Shown here: one piece after another, positions 1-5,702 of the stretch | How the letters are laid out: each line of letters opens with the position of its first letter | How positions within the stretch are numbered: the first letter of the stretch is position 1 | Source: Bifidobacteriaceae bacterium | GTDB lineage: Bacteria > Actinomycetota > Actinomycetes > Actinomycetales > WQXJ01 | Length of the DNA: 10,416 nt | Direction: 5' to 3' | NCBI GenBank assembly: GCA_031261885.1 | Contig: JAISIU010000222.1 | Coordinates: 1-10,416 of the forward strand | Made by a program: the position numbers and the translations under genes | The notes under the pieces: model-generated | What the model was told of the DNA's origin: nothing | Database searches by the model: none | The model's input: the letters and a program-made list of their open reading frames with translations, nothing else

Positions 1-506
1 GCGAAGATCAGCATGCCGGCCACGCCGTAGACGTAGGCGACGGCATAGCCGACCGTCGGGGTGTCGGAACCCGTGACGGCGCGGACCGCCGCCAGAGCCG
101 GCGTGTTCGTGATCGCACCGGCGAAGGTGCCGGCCGTCACGGCCTCGGACAGGCCGAGCGCGCGGCCCACCACGTAGGCGAGGCCGGCGCCGACGATCAG
201 GACGCCGACCATCGTGAGAATGGGACGCCAGCCCTTGCGGAGCGAGGCGAAGAAGTTGGCGCCGGAGATGATGCCGACCGCGAAGGTGAACAGTGCGAGT
301 CCCATGGTGCCGACCACCTCGGGAATCTCCATCGTGACACCGAGCGCGTGCGCCCAGGCCGACAGTGCGATCGCGACGAACAGCACGGCGGAGGAGCCCA
401 GGGAAACGCCTTTGGCCTTGATGCGGCCCACGATGGAGCCGAGTCCGATCAGAAGGAATATAAGAAGTATCGGCTCATCGGCCAGAAACTTCATGACTGC
501 ATGCAC
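1..506 (-). CDS. YidE/AspT-family putative transporter, N-terminal part (cut by window edge)
   Basis: An open frame reads leftward off the window, so only the first ~165-169 residues are visible. Counting from the ATG at 494, hydrophobic segments lie at about 8-24, 31-48, 60-78, 92-110 and 149-164. Family-like motifs are GIISGANFFASLRKG (about 74-88), ITNTPALAAVRA (about 128-139) and TVGYAVAYVYGVAG (about 147-160). These resemble the duplicated membrane domain of the aspartate:alanine exchanger family (AspT, YidE, YbjL), whose full members exceed 500 residues and usually carry central TrkA-C domains, which would lie outside the window. The start is uncertain. The GTG at 506 lies ten bases after an AAAGGA element, whereas the in-frame ATG at 494 has no visible ribosome site. 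The gene is divergent from the ilv cluster and shares its upstream region. The substrate is unknown, and an amino acid or dicarboxylate exchange role is only inference from the family. Confidence 0.82.
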   Translation of the reverse strand, partial: MHAVMKFLADEPILLIFLLIGLGSIVGRIKAKGVSLGSSAVLFVAIALSAWAHALGVTMEIPEVVGTMGLALFTFAVGIISGANFFASLRKGWRPILTMVGVLIVGAGLAYVVGRALGLSEAVTAGTFAGAITNTPALAAVRAVTGSDTPTVGYAVAYVYGVAGMLIF

Positions 507-589
507 GAGGCAGCGTTCCTTTCATTGGGAAGCGACGGTGATGTTGTGGCCAAGGCATCTCGCATCGGGGCAACTTGGCAAGGATCAAT

Positions 590-605
590 TGTGACACCCG
601 TCACG
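590..605. promoter_or_regulatory. Candidate CRP/GlxR-type operator
   Basis: The sequence TGTGACACCCGTCACG matches the TGTGA-N6-TCACA arrangement of the CRP family, including corynebacterial GlxR, at 9 of 10 half-site bases. Its centre lies about 91 bases upstream of the transporter GTG start and about 155 bases upstream of the likely ilvB leader transcription start. It therefore fits control of the transporter better than of ilvB. The regulator and its binding are inferred from the motif only. Confidence 0.42.
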
Positions 606-643
606 GGACCGGTCCCGGTTCGATGGTCCCAGGACTTGGCCCG

Positions 644-692
644 GTCCCGGGGGATTGGCCGACGGTGACACGCCGCCCAATCCCCCAGGGAC
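644..692. repeat. Long inverted repeat, 15-bp stem
   Basis: GTCCCGGGGGATTGG (644-658) pairs with CCAATCCCCC (677-686) and GGGAC (688-692). The only irregularity is one unpaired A at 687. The 18-base loop contains a further CGG/CCG pairing. No T-tract follows, and it lies upstream of the proposed ilvB leader promoter. It is therefore not an obvious terminator for either flanking gene and could be a protein-binding dyad or part of an RNA from an unseen promoter. Confidence 0.7.
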
Positions 693-715
693 AGGACCAC
701 GCTGTGAGACGCCTC

Positions 716-745
716 TGGACGGACGTGGCGTGGGCGTAATAGAGT
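716..745 (+). promoter_or_regulatory. Candidate promoter of the ilvB leader transcript
   Basis: TAGAGT at 740-745 fits the actinobacterial -10 pattern TAnnnT. TGGACG at 716-721, with an 18-base spacer, gives a partial -35 match (4 of 6 to TTGACA). Counting about seven bases past the -10 places transcription start at about 751-753, which is at or next to the leader ATG. The leader peptide would then be read from a leaderless or nearly leaderless mRNA. This is a prediction by eye. Confidence 0.45.
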
Positions 746-752
746 TCTCGGC

Positions 753-800
753 ATGTGTTCACGTCAGGTCGTCGTACTTAGCCAGCGCGCGGGTCGCTGA
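753..800 (+). CDS. ilvB attenuator leader peptide, 15 aa
   Basis: This small frame encodes MCSRQVVVLSQRAGR followed by TGA. Codons 6-9 are GTC GTC GTA CTT, so three valines are followed by leucine, which are two end products of the downstream pathway. GTA and CTT look scarce in the neighbouring GC-rich genes and may slow ribosomes further. The stop lies 26 bases before the terminator hairpin, the normal geometry for ribosome-mediated attenuation. Short Val/Leu/Ile-rich leader peptides ahead of ilvB are known in actinobacteria such as Corynebacterium, Mycobacterium and Streptomyces. No Shine-Dalgarno sequence is visible, in agreement with the nearby -10 and a leaderless start. Isoleucine codons are absent, so valine and leucine should be the main signals. 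No separate function of the peptide is implied. Confidence 0.83.
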   Translation: MCSRQVVVLSQRAGR

Positions 801-826
801 AGCCACCGGCTCACCTCCCACGCGCA

Positions 827-859
827 CCCTCCAGCCTGCCCATGGCGGAGGGTTTTTTT
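827..859 (+). terminator. Intrinsic terminator of the ilvB leader
   Basis: CCCTCC (827-832), a bulged A, then GCC (834-836) pair with GGC (844-846) and GGAGGG (847-852) around the loop TGCCCAT. Seven T follow at 853-859. This is a textbook intrinsic terminator and the only one with a T-tract seen among the non-coding gaps of the window. It stands 71 bases before the ilvB start, so it can act only as a conditional barrier in the leader. Confidence 0.9.
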
Positions 860-930
860 GTGCCCGCGCACAGCCAGCACGCCACCGCACTTCCTGATCG
901 ATTCACGACACCAAAGGAGGGAAACCAACA

Positions 931-2703
931 ATGGCCCACTCAAAGGCCGGGGAACCCATGACGGGCGCCCAAGCCATCATCCGGACCTTGGAGGCGCTCG
1001 GCGTCACGGACATGTTCGTCCTGCCGGGCGGCCAAATCCTGCCGACATTCGACCCGCTCTTCTCGTCGACCAAGCTGCGGCACATCCTCGTGCGCCACGA
1101 GCAGGGTGCGGGCCACGCCGCCGCCGGTTATGCCCGCGCCTCGGGCAAAGTTGGTGTCTGCCTCGTGACGTCCGGCCCTGGAGGCACCAACCTTGTGACG
1201 GCCCTCGCGGACGCCTACATGGATTCGGTGCCGGTCGTCGCGATCACGGGCCAGGTGCCGATCAGTTCGCTCGGCACGGACGCCTTCCAGGAGTCGGACA
1301 TCGTCGGCGTGACGATGCCCGTGACCAAACACTCCATGATGGTGACGAGCGCGGACCAGGTCGCCCCGAGCCTGGCGGCCGCGTTCGAGATCGCCTCGAC
1401 GGGCCGGCCCGGCCCTGTCCTCGTCGACATGACGAAGACCGCCCAGTCCGGCCAAACCGTGTTCAGCTGGCCCGTGAAGGTGGACCTGCCCGGCTACCGG
1501 CCGGTGGCCAAGCCCTCGGCCAAGAAGATCCAGGAGGCGGCCGACCTCATCGTCCGCGCCCGCCGGCCCGTGATCCTGGCCGGCGGCGGCGTCACGATCG
1601 CAGGCGCGGCCCAGGACCTCGTCGACTTCGCGGAGCTGACGGGCATCCCGGTCGCCACCACGTTGAACGCCCGCGGCGCCATTCCCGACGGCCACCGGTT
1701 GTCGCTCGGCATGCCCGGCATGCACGGCACGGTCCAGTCCGTCCTCGCGCTCCAGCGCGCCGACCTCGTGATCGCGGTCGGGGCCCGCTTCGACGACCGT
1801 GTCACGGGCAAGGTCAGCTCGTTCGCGCCCGGCGCCAAGACGATCCACGCCGACATCGACCCGGCGGAGATCGGCAAGAACCGGGCCGTCGACGTCCCGA
1901 TCGTCGGCGACGCCAAGGACGTGCTCCAAGAGCTCGGCAAGACGGTCGCCGAAAGGCTCGTGGCCGGCGCCACCATCGACCTGACGGCCTGGTGGCGGCA
2001 GATCGACTCGTGGCGCAAGACCTACCCGCTCGGCTACGCGCAGCCGTCGGACGGGCGGCTCGCGCCCCAGTACATCATCGAGCGGCTCGCCGAGCTGGCC
2101 GGCCCCAACCCGGTGTTCGTCGCCGGTGTCGGGCAGCACCAGATGTGGGCGTCCCAGTTCCTGAAGTTCAGCTACCCGCGCCAATGGCAGAGCTCCGGCG
2201 GCCTCGGCACCATGGGCTACGGCGTCCCGGCCGCCATGGGCGCCCAGGTGGCACGCCCCGACGCGACCGTTTGGTGCATCGACGGCGACGGCTGCTTCCA
2301 GATGACGGGCCAGGAGATGGTCACCTGCGCCCTCAACCACATCCCGATCAAGGTCGCGATCATCAACAACTCCTCGCTCGGCATGGTCCGCCAGTGGCAG
2401 ACCCTGTTCTACGGCTCGCGCTACTCGGACACGGACCTCAACACGGGCGACGACACGCAGATGATCCCCGACTTCGTCAAGCTGGCGGAGGCCATGGGCT
2501 GCGTCGGCCTGCGCTGCGCCAAGGCCGAGGACGTGGACGGCACCATCAAGCAGGCCAACTCGATCACCGACAAACCCGTCATCGTGGACTTCCAGGTCTC
2601 GCGCGACGCGATGGTCTGGCCCATGGTCGCGGCCGGCGCCTCGAACGACGAGATCCAGTACGCGCGCGGCACCGCTCCCGTCTGGGACGACGAGAAGAAC
2701 TAA
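931..2703 (+). CDS. ilvB: Acetolactate synthase, large (catalytic) subunit
   Basis: This cytoplasmic ThDP-, Mg- and FAD-dependent enzyme joins two pyruvates to 2-acetolactate (valine/leucine branch), or pyruvate and 2-oxobutyrate to 2-aceto-2-hydroxybutyrate (isoleucine branch). At 590 residues it has the usual length. The N-terminal pyrimidine-binding domain shows RHEQGAGHAAAGYARASG (55-72) with catalytic Glu57, then TSGPGGTNLVT (80-90). The central domain contains GARFDDRVTGK. The C-terminal domain has the ThDP/Mg motif that starts with IDGDGCFQMTGQE (about 450-462) and ends in NN near 477-478. The ATG at 931 follows AGGAGG (915-920) by ten bases. The second ATG at 958 has no comparable site. 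It is the first structural gene after the attenuator, and ilvN follows after 14 bases. No key motif is missing. Confidence 0.97.
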   Translation: MAHSKAGEPMTGAQAIIRTLEALGVTDMFVLPGGQILPTFDPLFSSTKLRHILVRHEQGAGHAAAGYARASGKVGVCLVTSGPGGTNLVTALADAYMDSVPVVAITGQVPISSLGTDAFQESDIVGVTMPVTKHSMMVTSADQVAPSLAAAFEIASTGRPGPVLVDMTKTAQSGQTVFSWPVKVDLPGYRPVAKPSAKKIQEAADLIVRARRPVILAGGGVTIAGAAQDLVDFAELTGIPVATTLNARGAIPDGHRLSLGMPGMHGTVQSVLALQRADLVIAVGARFDDRVTGKVSSFAPGAKTIHADIDPAEIGKNRAVDVPIVGDAKDVLQELGKTVAERLVAGATIDLTAWWRQIDSWRKTYPLGYAQPSDGRLAPQYIIERLAELAGPNPVFVAGVGQHQMWASQFLKFSYPRQWQSSGGLGTMGYGVPAAMGAQVARPDATVWCIDGDGCFQMTGQEMVTCALNHIPIKVAIINNSSLGMVRQWQTLFYGSRYSDTDLNTGDDTQMIPDFVKLAEAMGCVGLRCAKAEDVDGTIKQANSITDKPVIVDFQVSRDAMVWPMVAAGASNDEIQYARGTAPVWDDEKN

Positions 2704-2717
2704 AGGGAGGCCACCTC

Positions 2718-3230
2718 ATGTCACAACACACTCTCTCGGTCCTGGTCGAGAACCGCCCCGGCGTCCTGGCCCGCGTCGCCGCGCTGTTCTCGCGCCGCAA
2801 CTTCAACATCGCCTCCCTCGCCGTCGGCCCCACCGAGCACGAGTCGATCTCGCGCATCACGGTGGTCGCGGACGCCGAGGACACGCCGCTCGAACAGATC
2901 ACCAAGCAGCTGAACAAGCTCGTCAACGTGCTGAAGATCGTCGAACTGGAGGACACGGCCTCGGTCAAACGCGAGCTGCTGCTCGTGAAGGTTCGCGCGG
3001 ACGCCCAGACCCGCGGCCAGATCATCGAGGTCGTGAACCTGTTCCGGGCCTCCGTCGTCGACGTGGCGCCGGACTCGCTCGTCATCGAGGTGACGGGTTC
3101 GGGGCAGAAACTCGAGGCCATGATGTCGATGCTCGACCAGTACGGCATCCGCGAATTCGTCAAGTCCGGCGTCGTCGGCATCGCCCGCGGTCCGCGCTCG
3201 ATGACGGACAAGGCCCTCGCCTCCCGGTGA
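2718..3230 (+). CDS. ilvN: Acetolactate synthase, small (regulatory) subunit
   Basis: This 170-residue protein is the regulatory partner of IlvB, raising its activity and carrying valine feedback control. The N-terminal ACT domain (about 4-76) begins HTLSVLVENRPGVLARVAAL, with the ENRPGVL effector-site motif and the following NFNIASLAVG. The C-terminal part (about 84-158) matches the small-subunit C-terminal domain, with RELLLVKVRAD and FRASVVDV. Length is typical of the actinobacterial IlvN/IlvH type. The ATG follows the ilvB stop by 14 bases, with AAAGGGAGG at 2702-2710 as ribosome site. The two subunits are thus translated from the same message in close succession. In the same frame, open sequence runs upstream through ilvB, but that part is antiphase to the real gene. 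Confidence 0.96.
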   Translation: MSQHTLSVLVENRPGVLARVAALFSRRNFNIASLAVGPTEHESISRITVVADAEDTPLEQITKQLNKLVNVLKIVELEDTASVKRELLLVKVRADAQTRGQIIEVVNLFRASVVDVAPDSLVIEVTGSGQKLEAMMSMLDQYGIREFVKSGVVGIARGPRSMTDKALASR

Positions 3231-3240
3231 CCGTTTCCGT

Positions 3241-3301
3241 GGGCGGCCGATGACGGAGGTTCCGTTTCACGCAGAACGGAACCTTCCGCCATCGGGCGCC
3301 C
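3241..3301 (+). repeat. Strong ilvN-ilvC intergenic hairpin
   Basis: A nearly continuous stem of about 24 pairs is visible. The core GGTTCCGTT (3258-3266) pairs with AACGGAACC (3275-3283) around loop TCACGCAG. It is extended by CGGA with TTCCG (one bulge), CCGATG (3247-3252) with CATCGG (3290-3295), and GGGCG (3241-3245) with CGCCC (3297-3301). There are only two mismatched positions. It starts ten bases after the ilvN stop. No T-tract follows, so it may be a weak actinobacterial-type terminator, an RNA processing site or a barrier to 3' decay. Confidence 0.75.
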
Positions 3302-3327
3302 GCCCAAGGGACGGGACCCGCGGAACT

Positions 3328-3344
3328 GTTTCATTGAGCGAAAC
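3328..3344. promoter_or_regulatory. Palindrome GTTTC-N7-GAAAC, candidate operator for ilvC
   Basis: GTTTC (3328-3332) and GAAAC (3340-3344) form a 17-bp dyad about 108 bases upstream of ilvC and just ahead of an AT-rich patch. The size and symmetry suit a dimeric repressor or activator site. IclR-family regulators (LtbR, NdgR) are known to control branched-chain genes in actinobacteria, but I cannot match this sequence to a known consensus, so the regulator is open. In RNA it would form only a five-pair hairpin. Confidence 0.35.
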
Positions 3345-3371
3345 GGCCCGTCCGGCATCGGCCCCATGGGC

Positions 3372-3399
3372 GTATTTTCCTAAGAGAACAAAAAGACTT
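3372..3399 (+). promoter_or_regulatory. AT-rich patch, possible internal ilvC promoter
   Basis: This stretch, containing TATTTT (3373-3378) and runs of A, stands out in a very GC-rich sequence and lies 53-80 bases before ilvC. TATTTT could serve as a -10 element, but I see no good -35 at the right distance. In Corynebacterium glutamicum, separate transcripts starting before ilvN and ilvC are known in addition to ilvBNC. That makes an internal promoter reasonable but unproven here. Confidence 0.3.
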
Positions 3400-3451
3400 C
3401 ACCCCTGGCCGCCCGGCTCGGGGGCAACGCAACGGATAAGGAGCAACCCCC

Positions 3452-4480
3452 GTGGCTGAAATGTATTACGACAAGGACGCTGATCTGTCCATCATCCAAG
3501 GACGTAAGGTGGCCATCCTCGGCTACGGCTCCCAGGGCCACGCCCACGCGCTGAACCTGCGTGATTCGGGCGTCGACGTCGTGGTGGGCCTGCGCGAGGG
3601 GTCCAAGAGCCGCGAAAAGGCCGAGGCCCAGGGCCTCAAGGTCATGTCCACGGCGGACGCCGCCAAGTGGGGCGACGTCATCATGATGCTGGTCCCGGAC
3701 CAGAACGCCCGGTTCGTCTACCGCGACGACGTCGCGCCGAACCTCCAGCCCGGCGACGCCCTGTTCTTCGCGCACGGCTTCAACATCCGCTACGGCTACA
3801 TCAAGCCGCCGGCGGGCGTCGACGTCTGCATGGTCGCGCCGAAGGGCCCGGGCCACATCGTCCGTCGTGAGTACGAGGCCGGCCGCGGCGTGCCGATCGT
3901 GTTCGCGGTCGAGGAGGACGCCTCCGGCCAGGGCCAGGCGCTGGCGCTGAGCTATGCCAAGGCCCTCGGCGCGCTGCGCGCCGCCGGCATCAAGACGACG
4001 TTCAAGGAAGAGACCGAGACGGACCTGTTCGGCGAGCAGGACGTCCTGTGCGGCGGTGTCTCGCACCTGATCATGGCGGGCTTCGAGACGCTGGTCGAGG
4101 CCGGCTACCAGCCCGAGATCGCCTACTTCGAGGTCTGCCACGAGCTGAAGATGATCGTCGACCTCATCAACGAGGGCGGCATCTCGAAGATGCGCTGGAG
4201 CGTGTCGGACACCGCCGAGTACGGCGACTACGTGTCCGGCCCGCGCGTCGTCGACGCCACGGTCAAGCAACACATGAAGGAAGTCCTCTCCGACATCCAG
4301 GACGGCACCTTCGCGAAGCGCTTCATCTCGGACCAGGACGCCGGCGCGCCGGAGTTCAAGGCGCTGCGCGCCGCCGGTGAGAAGCACCAGATCGAGGAGG
4401 TCGGGCCCAAGCTGCGCGCGCTGTTCGCCTGGTCCAAGCCGGTCGACTCCGACTACACCGAGGGGCACGCCGCCCGATGA
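3452..4480 (+). CDS. ilvC: Ketol-acid reductoisomerase, class I
   Basis: This enzyme isomerises and reduces acetolactate or acetohydroxybutyrate to the dihydroxy acid, using Mg and NAD(P)H, the second common step of valine and isoleucine synthesis. At 342 residues it is the short class I form. The Rossmann motif GYGSQGHAHALNLRDSG is at 24-40. The cofactor loop GLREGSKS (46-53), with Arg48, Ser51 and Ser53, suggests NADPH preference. Other active-site landmarks are His108 in FFAHGFN, the Mg ligands Asp191 and Glu195 in DLFGEQ, Glu227 and Glu231 in YFEVCHE, and Ser252 in VSDTAEYG. The GTG start follows AAGGAG (3438-3443) by eight bases. Its stop overlaps the leuB start (ATGA), so the two are translationally coupled. 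In several related actinobacteria I recall serA in this position, but it is absent here. Confidence 0.97.
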   Translation: MAEMYYDKDADLSIIQGRKVAILGYGSQGHAHALNLRDSGVDVVVGLREGSKSREKAEAQGLKVMSTADAAKWGDVIMMLVPDQNARFVYRDDVAPNLQPGDALFFAHGFNIRYGYIKPPAGVDVCMVAPKGPGHIVRREYEAGRGVPIVFAVEEDASGQGQALALSYAKALGALRAAGIKTTFKEETETDLFGEQDVLCGGVSHLIMAGFETLVEAGYQPEIAYFEVCHELKMIVDLINEGGISKMRWSVSDTAEYGDYVSGPRVVDATVKQHMKEVLSDIQDGTFAKRFISDQDAGAPEFKALRAAGEKHQIEEVGPKLRALFAWSKPVDSDYTEGHAAR

Positions 4481-5532
4481 CGCCGAGCCCCACCGCACCC
4501 AAGTCCGGGCCGCTCAAGCTCGCCGTCATCCCGGGCGACGGCATCGGTCCGGAGGTTGTCGCCCAGGGTCTCAGGGTCCTGGAGGCCGTCAGCCCCCGGC
4601 CCGTGGAACCCACCCGGTTCGACCTCGGCGCCGCCCGCTGGCACCGCACTGGTGAGACGATCACCGACCAGGAACTGAACGACCTCAAGGGTTACGAGGC
4701 GATCCTGCTCGGCGCCGTCGGCGACCCGTCGGTGCCGTCCGGCGTGCTGGAACGCGGCCTGCTGCTGCGCCTGCGCTTCGCCTTCGACCACTACATCAAC
4801 CGCCGCCCGTCGCGCCTGTACAAGGGCGTGGCCTCACCGCTCAAGGATCCGGGGGAGGTCGACTTCGTCGTCGTCCGCGAGGGCACCGAAGGGCTGTACG
4901 TCGGCAACGGCGGCAACGTCCGCGAGGGCACGCCGCACGAGATCGCCACGGAGGTGTCGATCAACACGGCGTACGGCGTGGAGCGCACGGTGCGCTACGC
5001 CTTCGGACTGGCCGCCACGCGGCCGCGCCACAAGCTGACGCTCGTGCACAAGCACAACGTGCTCGTGCACGCGGGGGACCTCTGGCGGCGCACGGTCGAG
5101 GCCGTGGGCCGGGAGTTCCCCGGGGTCGAGACCGATTACCTGCACGTCGACGCGGCCACGATCTTCATGGCCACGCAGCCGTCGCGCTTCGACGTCATCG
5201 TCACGGACAACCTGTTCGGCGACATCCTGACGGACCTGGCGGGCGCCGTGACGGGTGGGATCGGCCTGGCGGCCTCGGGCAACATCAACCCGGAGGGCGC
5301 CTTCCCGTCGATGTTCGAGCCGGTCCATGGCTCGGCCCCGGACATCGCGGGCAAAGGGATCGCGGACCCGACCGCCACGATCCTCTCGGTCGCGATGCTG
5401 CTCGACCACGTCGGCTGCCCGGAGGCGGCCGGCCGGATCGAACAGGCGGTGGCGGACGACGTCGCCGTCCGCGGCGCCGCCCAGCGCACCACCGAGCAGG
5501 TGGGGGACGCCATCTTGGAGCGGCTCTCCTAG
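4477..5532 (+). CDS. leuB: 3-isopropylmalate dehydrogenase
   Basis: This NAD-dependent enzyme oxidises and decarboxylates 3-isopropylmalate to 4-methyl-2-oxopentanoate in leucine synthesis. In organisms using the citramalate route the same enzyme acts on 3-methylmalate to give 2-oxobutyrate, and the nearby cimA suggests that here. Length 351 is typical of the actinobacterial form. Visible motifs are VIPGDGIGPEVV (18-29), the Arg-rich substrate region LLLRLR/INRRP (95-111), VREGTEGLYVG (133-143), Lys192 in HKHNV, and the Mg ligands Asp225, Asp249 and Asp253 in HVDAA and FGDILTD. The coenzyme region is HGSAPDIAGKGIADPTA (284-300). Isocitrate dehydrogenase and tartrate dehydrogenase are relatives, but context and motifs favour LeuB. 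The start overlaps the ilvC stop by four bases. GAGGGG, about 12 bases upstream, may assist re-initiation. Confidence 0.95.
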   Translation: MTPSPTAPKSGPLKLAVIPGDGIGPEVVAQGLRVLEAVSPRPVEPTRFDLGAARWHRTGETITDQELNDLKGYEAILLGAVGDPSVPSGVLERGLLLRLRFAFDHYINRRPSRLYKGVASPLKDPGEVDFVVVREGTEGLYVGNGGNVREGTPHEIATEVSINTAYGVERTVRYAFGLAATRPRHKLTLVHKHNVLVHAGDLWRRTVEAVGREFPGVETDYLHVDAATIFMATQPSRFDVIVTDNLFGDILTDLAGAVTGGIGLAASGNINPEGAFPSMFEPVHGSAPDIAGKGIADPTATILSVAMLLDHVGCPEAAGRIEQAVADDVAVRGAAQRTTEQVGDAILERLS

Positions 5533-5544
5533 AAAGTGAAACGA

Positions 5545-5593
5545 GGGACGATGCCGGCGCCCGCGTCCTGAGCGGGAGCGCCGCCATCGTCCC
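5545..5593 (+). repeat. GC-rich hairpin after leuB (first of two)
   Basis: GGGACGATG (5545-5553) pairs perfectly with CATCGTCCC (5585-5593). Inside it, CGGCG pairs with CGCCG and CCCGC with GCGGG, around loop GTCCTGA, with one mismatch and a two-base bulge. It begins 13 bases after the leuB stop. No T-tract follows. It could be a terminator lacking U residues or a 3'-end stabiliser of the ilvC-leuB message. Confidence 0.7.
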
Positions 5594-5611
5594 GCACAAC
5601 CGAACACGAAC

Positions 5612-5649
5612 CCCGCCCGGGTGTGCTGCCCACAGCGCACCCGGGCGGG
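5612..5649 (+). repeat. 17-bp GC-rich hairpin before ilvE (second of two)
   Basis: CCCGCCCGGGTGTGCTG (5612-5628) pairs with CAGCGCACCCGGGCGGG (5633-5649) around the tetraloop CCCA, with a single T-G wobble. It is the most regular hairpin in the window. It is followed by an A/C-rich unstructured stretch (5653-5684) and then the ilvE ribosome site. The lack of a T-tract argues against a classical intrinsic terminator. A partial terminator, processing site or stability element is possible. Confidence 0.78.
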
Positions 5650-5702
5650 CGGACAATAGAACACAACAAACCAAAACACACCTCAAGACTGAGGAGACTT
5701 CG

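Larger units (their letters stand above)
507..715. other. Palindrome-rich divergent intergenic region
   Basis: This stretch separates the leftward transporter gene from the ilvB leader promoter, and I find no convincing protein gene in it. It is dense in dyad symmetry: a CRP-like site at 590-605, the perfect 12-mer GGGACCGGTCCC at 605-616, and a long inverted repeat at 644-692. The hexamer GGTCCC recurs at 611, 625 and 643, and TTGGCC at 635 and 655. A convincing promoter for the leftward gene was not found by eye. Confidence 0.6.
753..859 (+). promoter_or_regulatory. Transcription attenuator of the ilv cluster
   Basis: The element comprises the leader peptide, a spacer and the terminator. 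A possible antiterminator pairs GGGTCGCTG (791-799, the end of the leader frame) with CAGCCTGCCC (832-841), with one mismatch and one bulge. This would block the inner part of the terminator stem. A ribosome stalled on the Val/Leu codons (768-779) would leave 791-799 free and favour read-through. A ribosome reaching the stop at 800 would cover that segment and favour termination. The logic follows known amino acid attenuators. The specific antiterminator pairing is my inference and was not folded computationally. Confidence 0.72.

Noticed and set aside
644..692. Reading the long inverted repeat as an intrinsic terminator
   Set aside because: No T-tract follows on either strand, and no gene ends nearby. 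Both neighbours start from this region.
491..754. 87-codon minus-strand frame over the divergent region
   Set aside because: It has no ribosome site or protein-like pattern, and it overlaps the leader promoter and the transporter start in another frame.
655..897. 80-codon forward frame over the attenuator
   Set aside because: It reads through the terminator hairpin and the leader peptide in a different frame. The 15-codon leader with Val/Leu codons explains the region better.
940..2340. 466-codon minus-strand frame opposite ilvB
   Set aside because: It is composed of Arg, Gly, Asp and His-rich low-complexity sequence typical of the antisense of GC-rich codons, with no domain or ribosome site.
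858..2717. Long open frame in the third forward frame running through ilvB into ilvN
   Set aside because: The ilvB part is Arg/Gly/Pro/His-rich nonsense antiphase to a clear acetolactate synthase. Only the part from 2718 on is a real gene (ilvN).
3380..4498. 372-codon minus-strand frame opposite ilvC
   Set aside because: It mirrors the codon bias of ilvC and has no recognisable motif.
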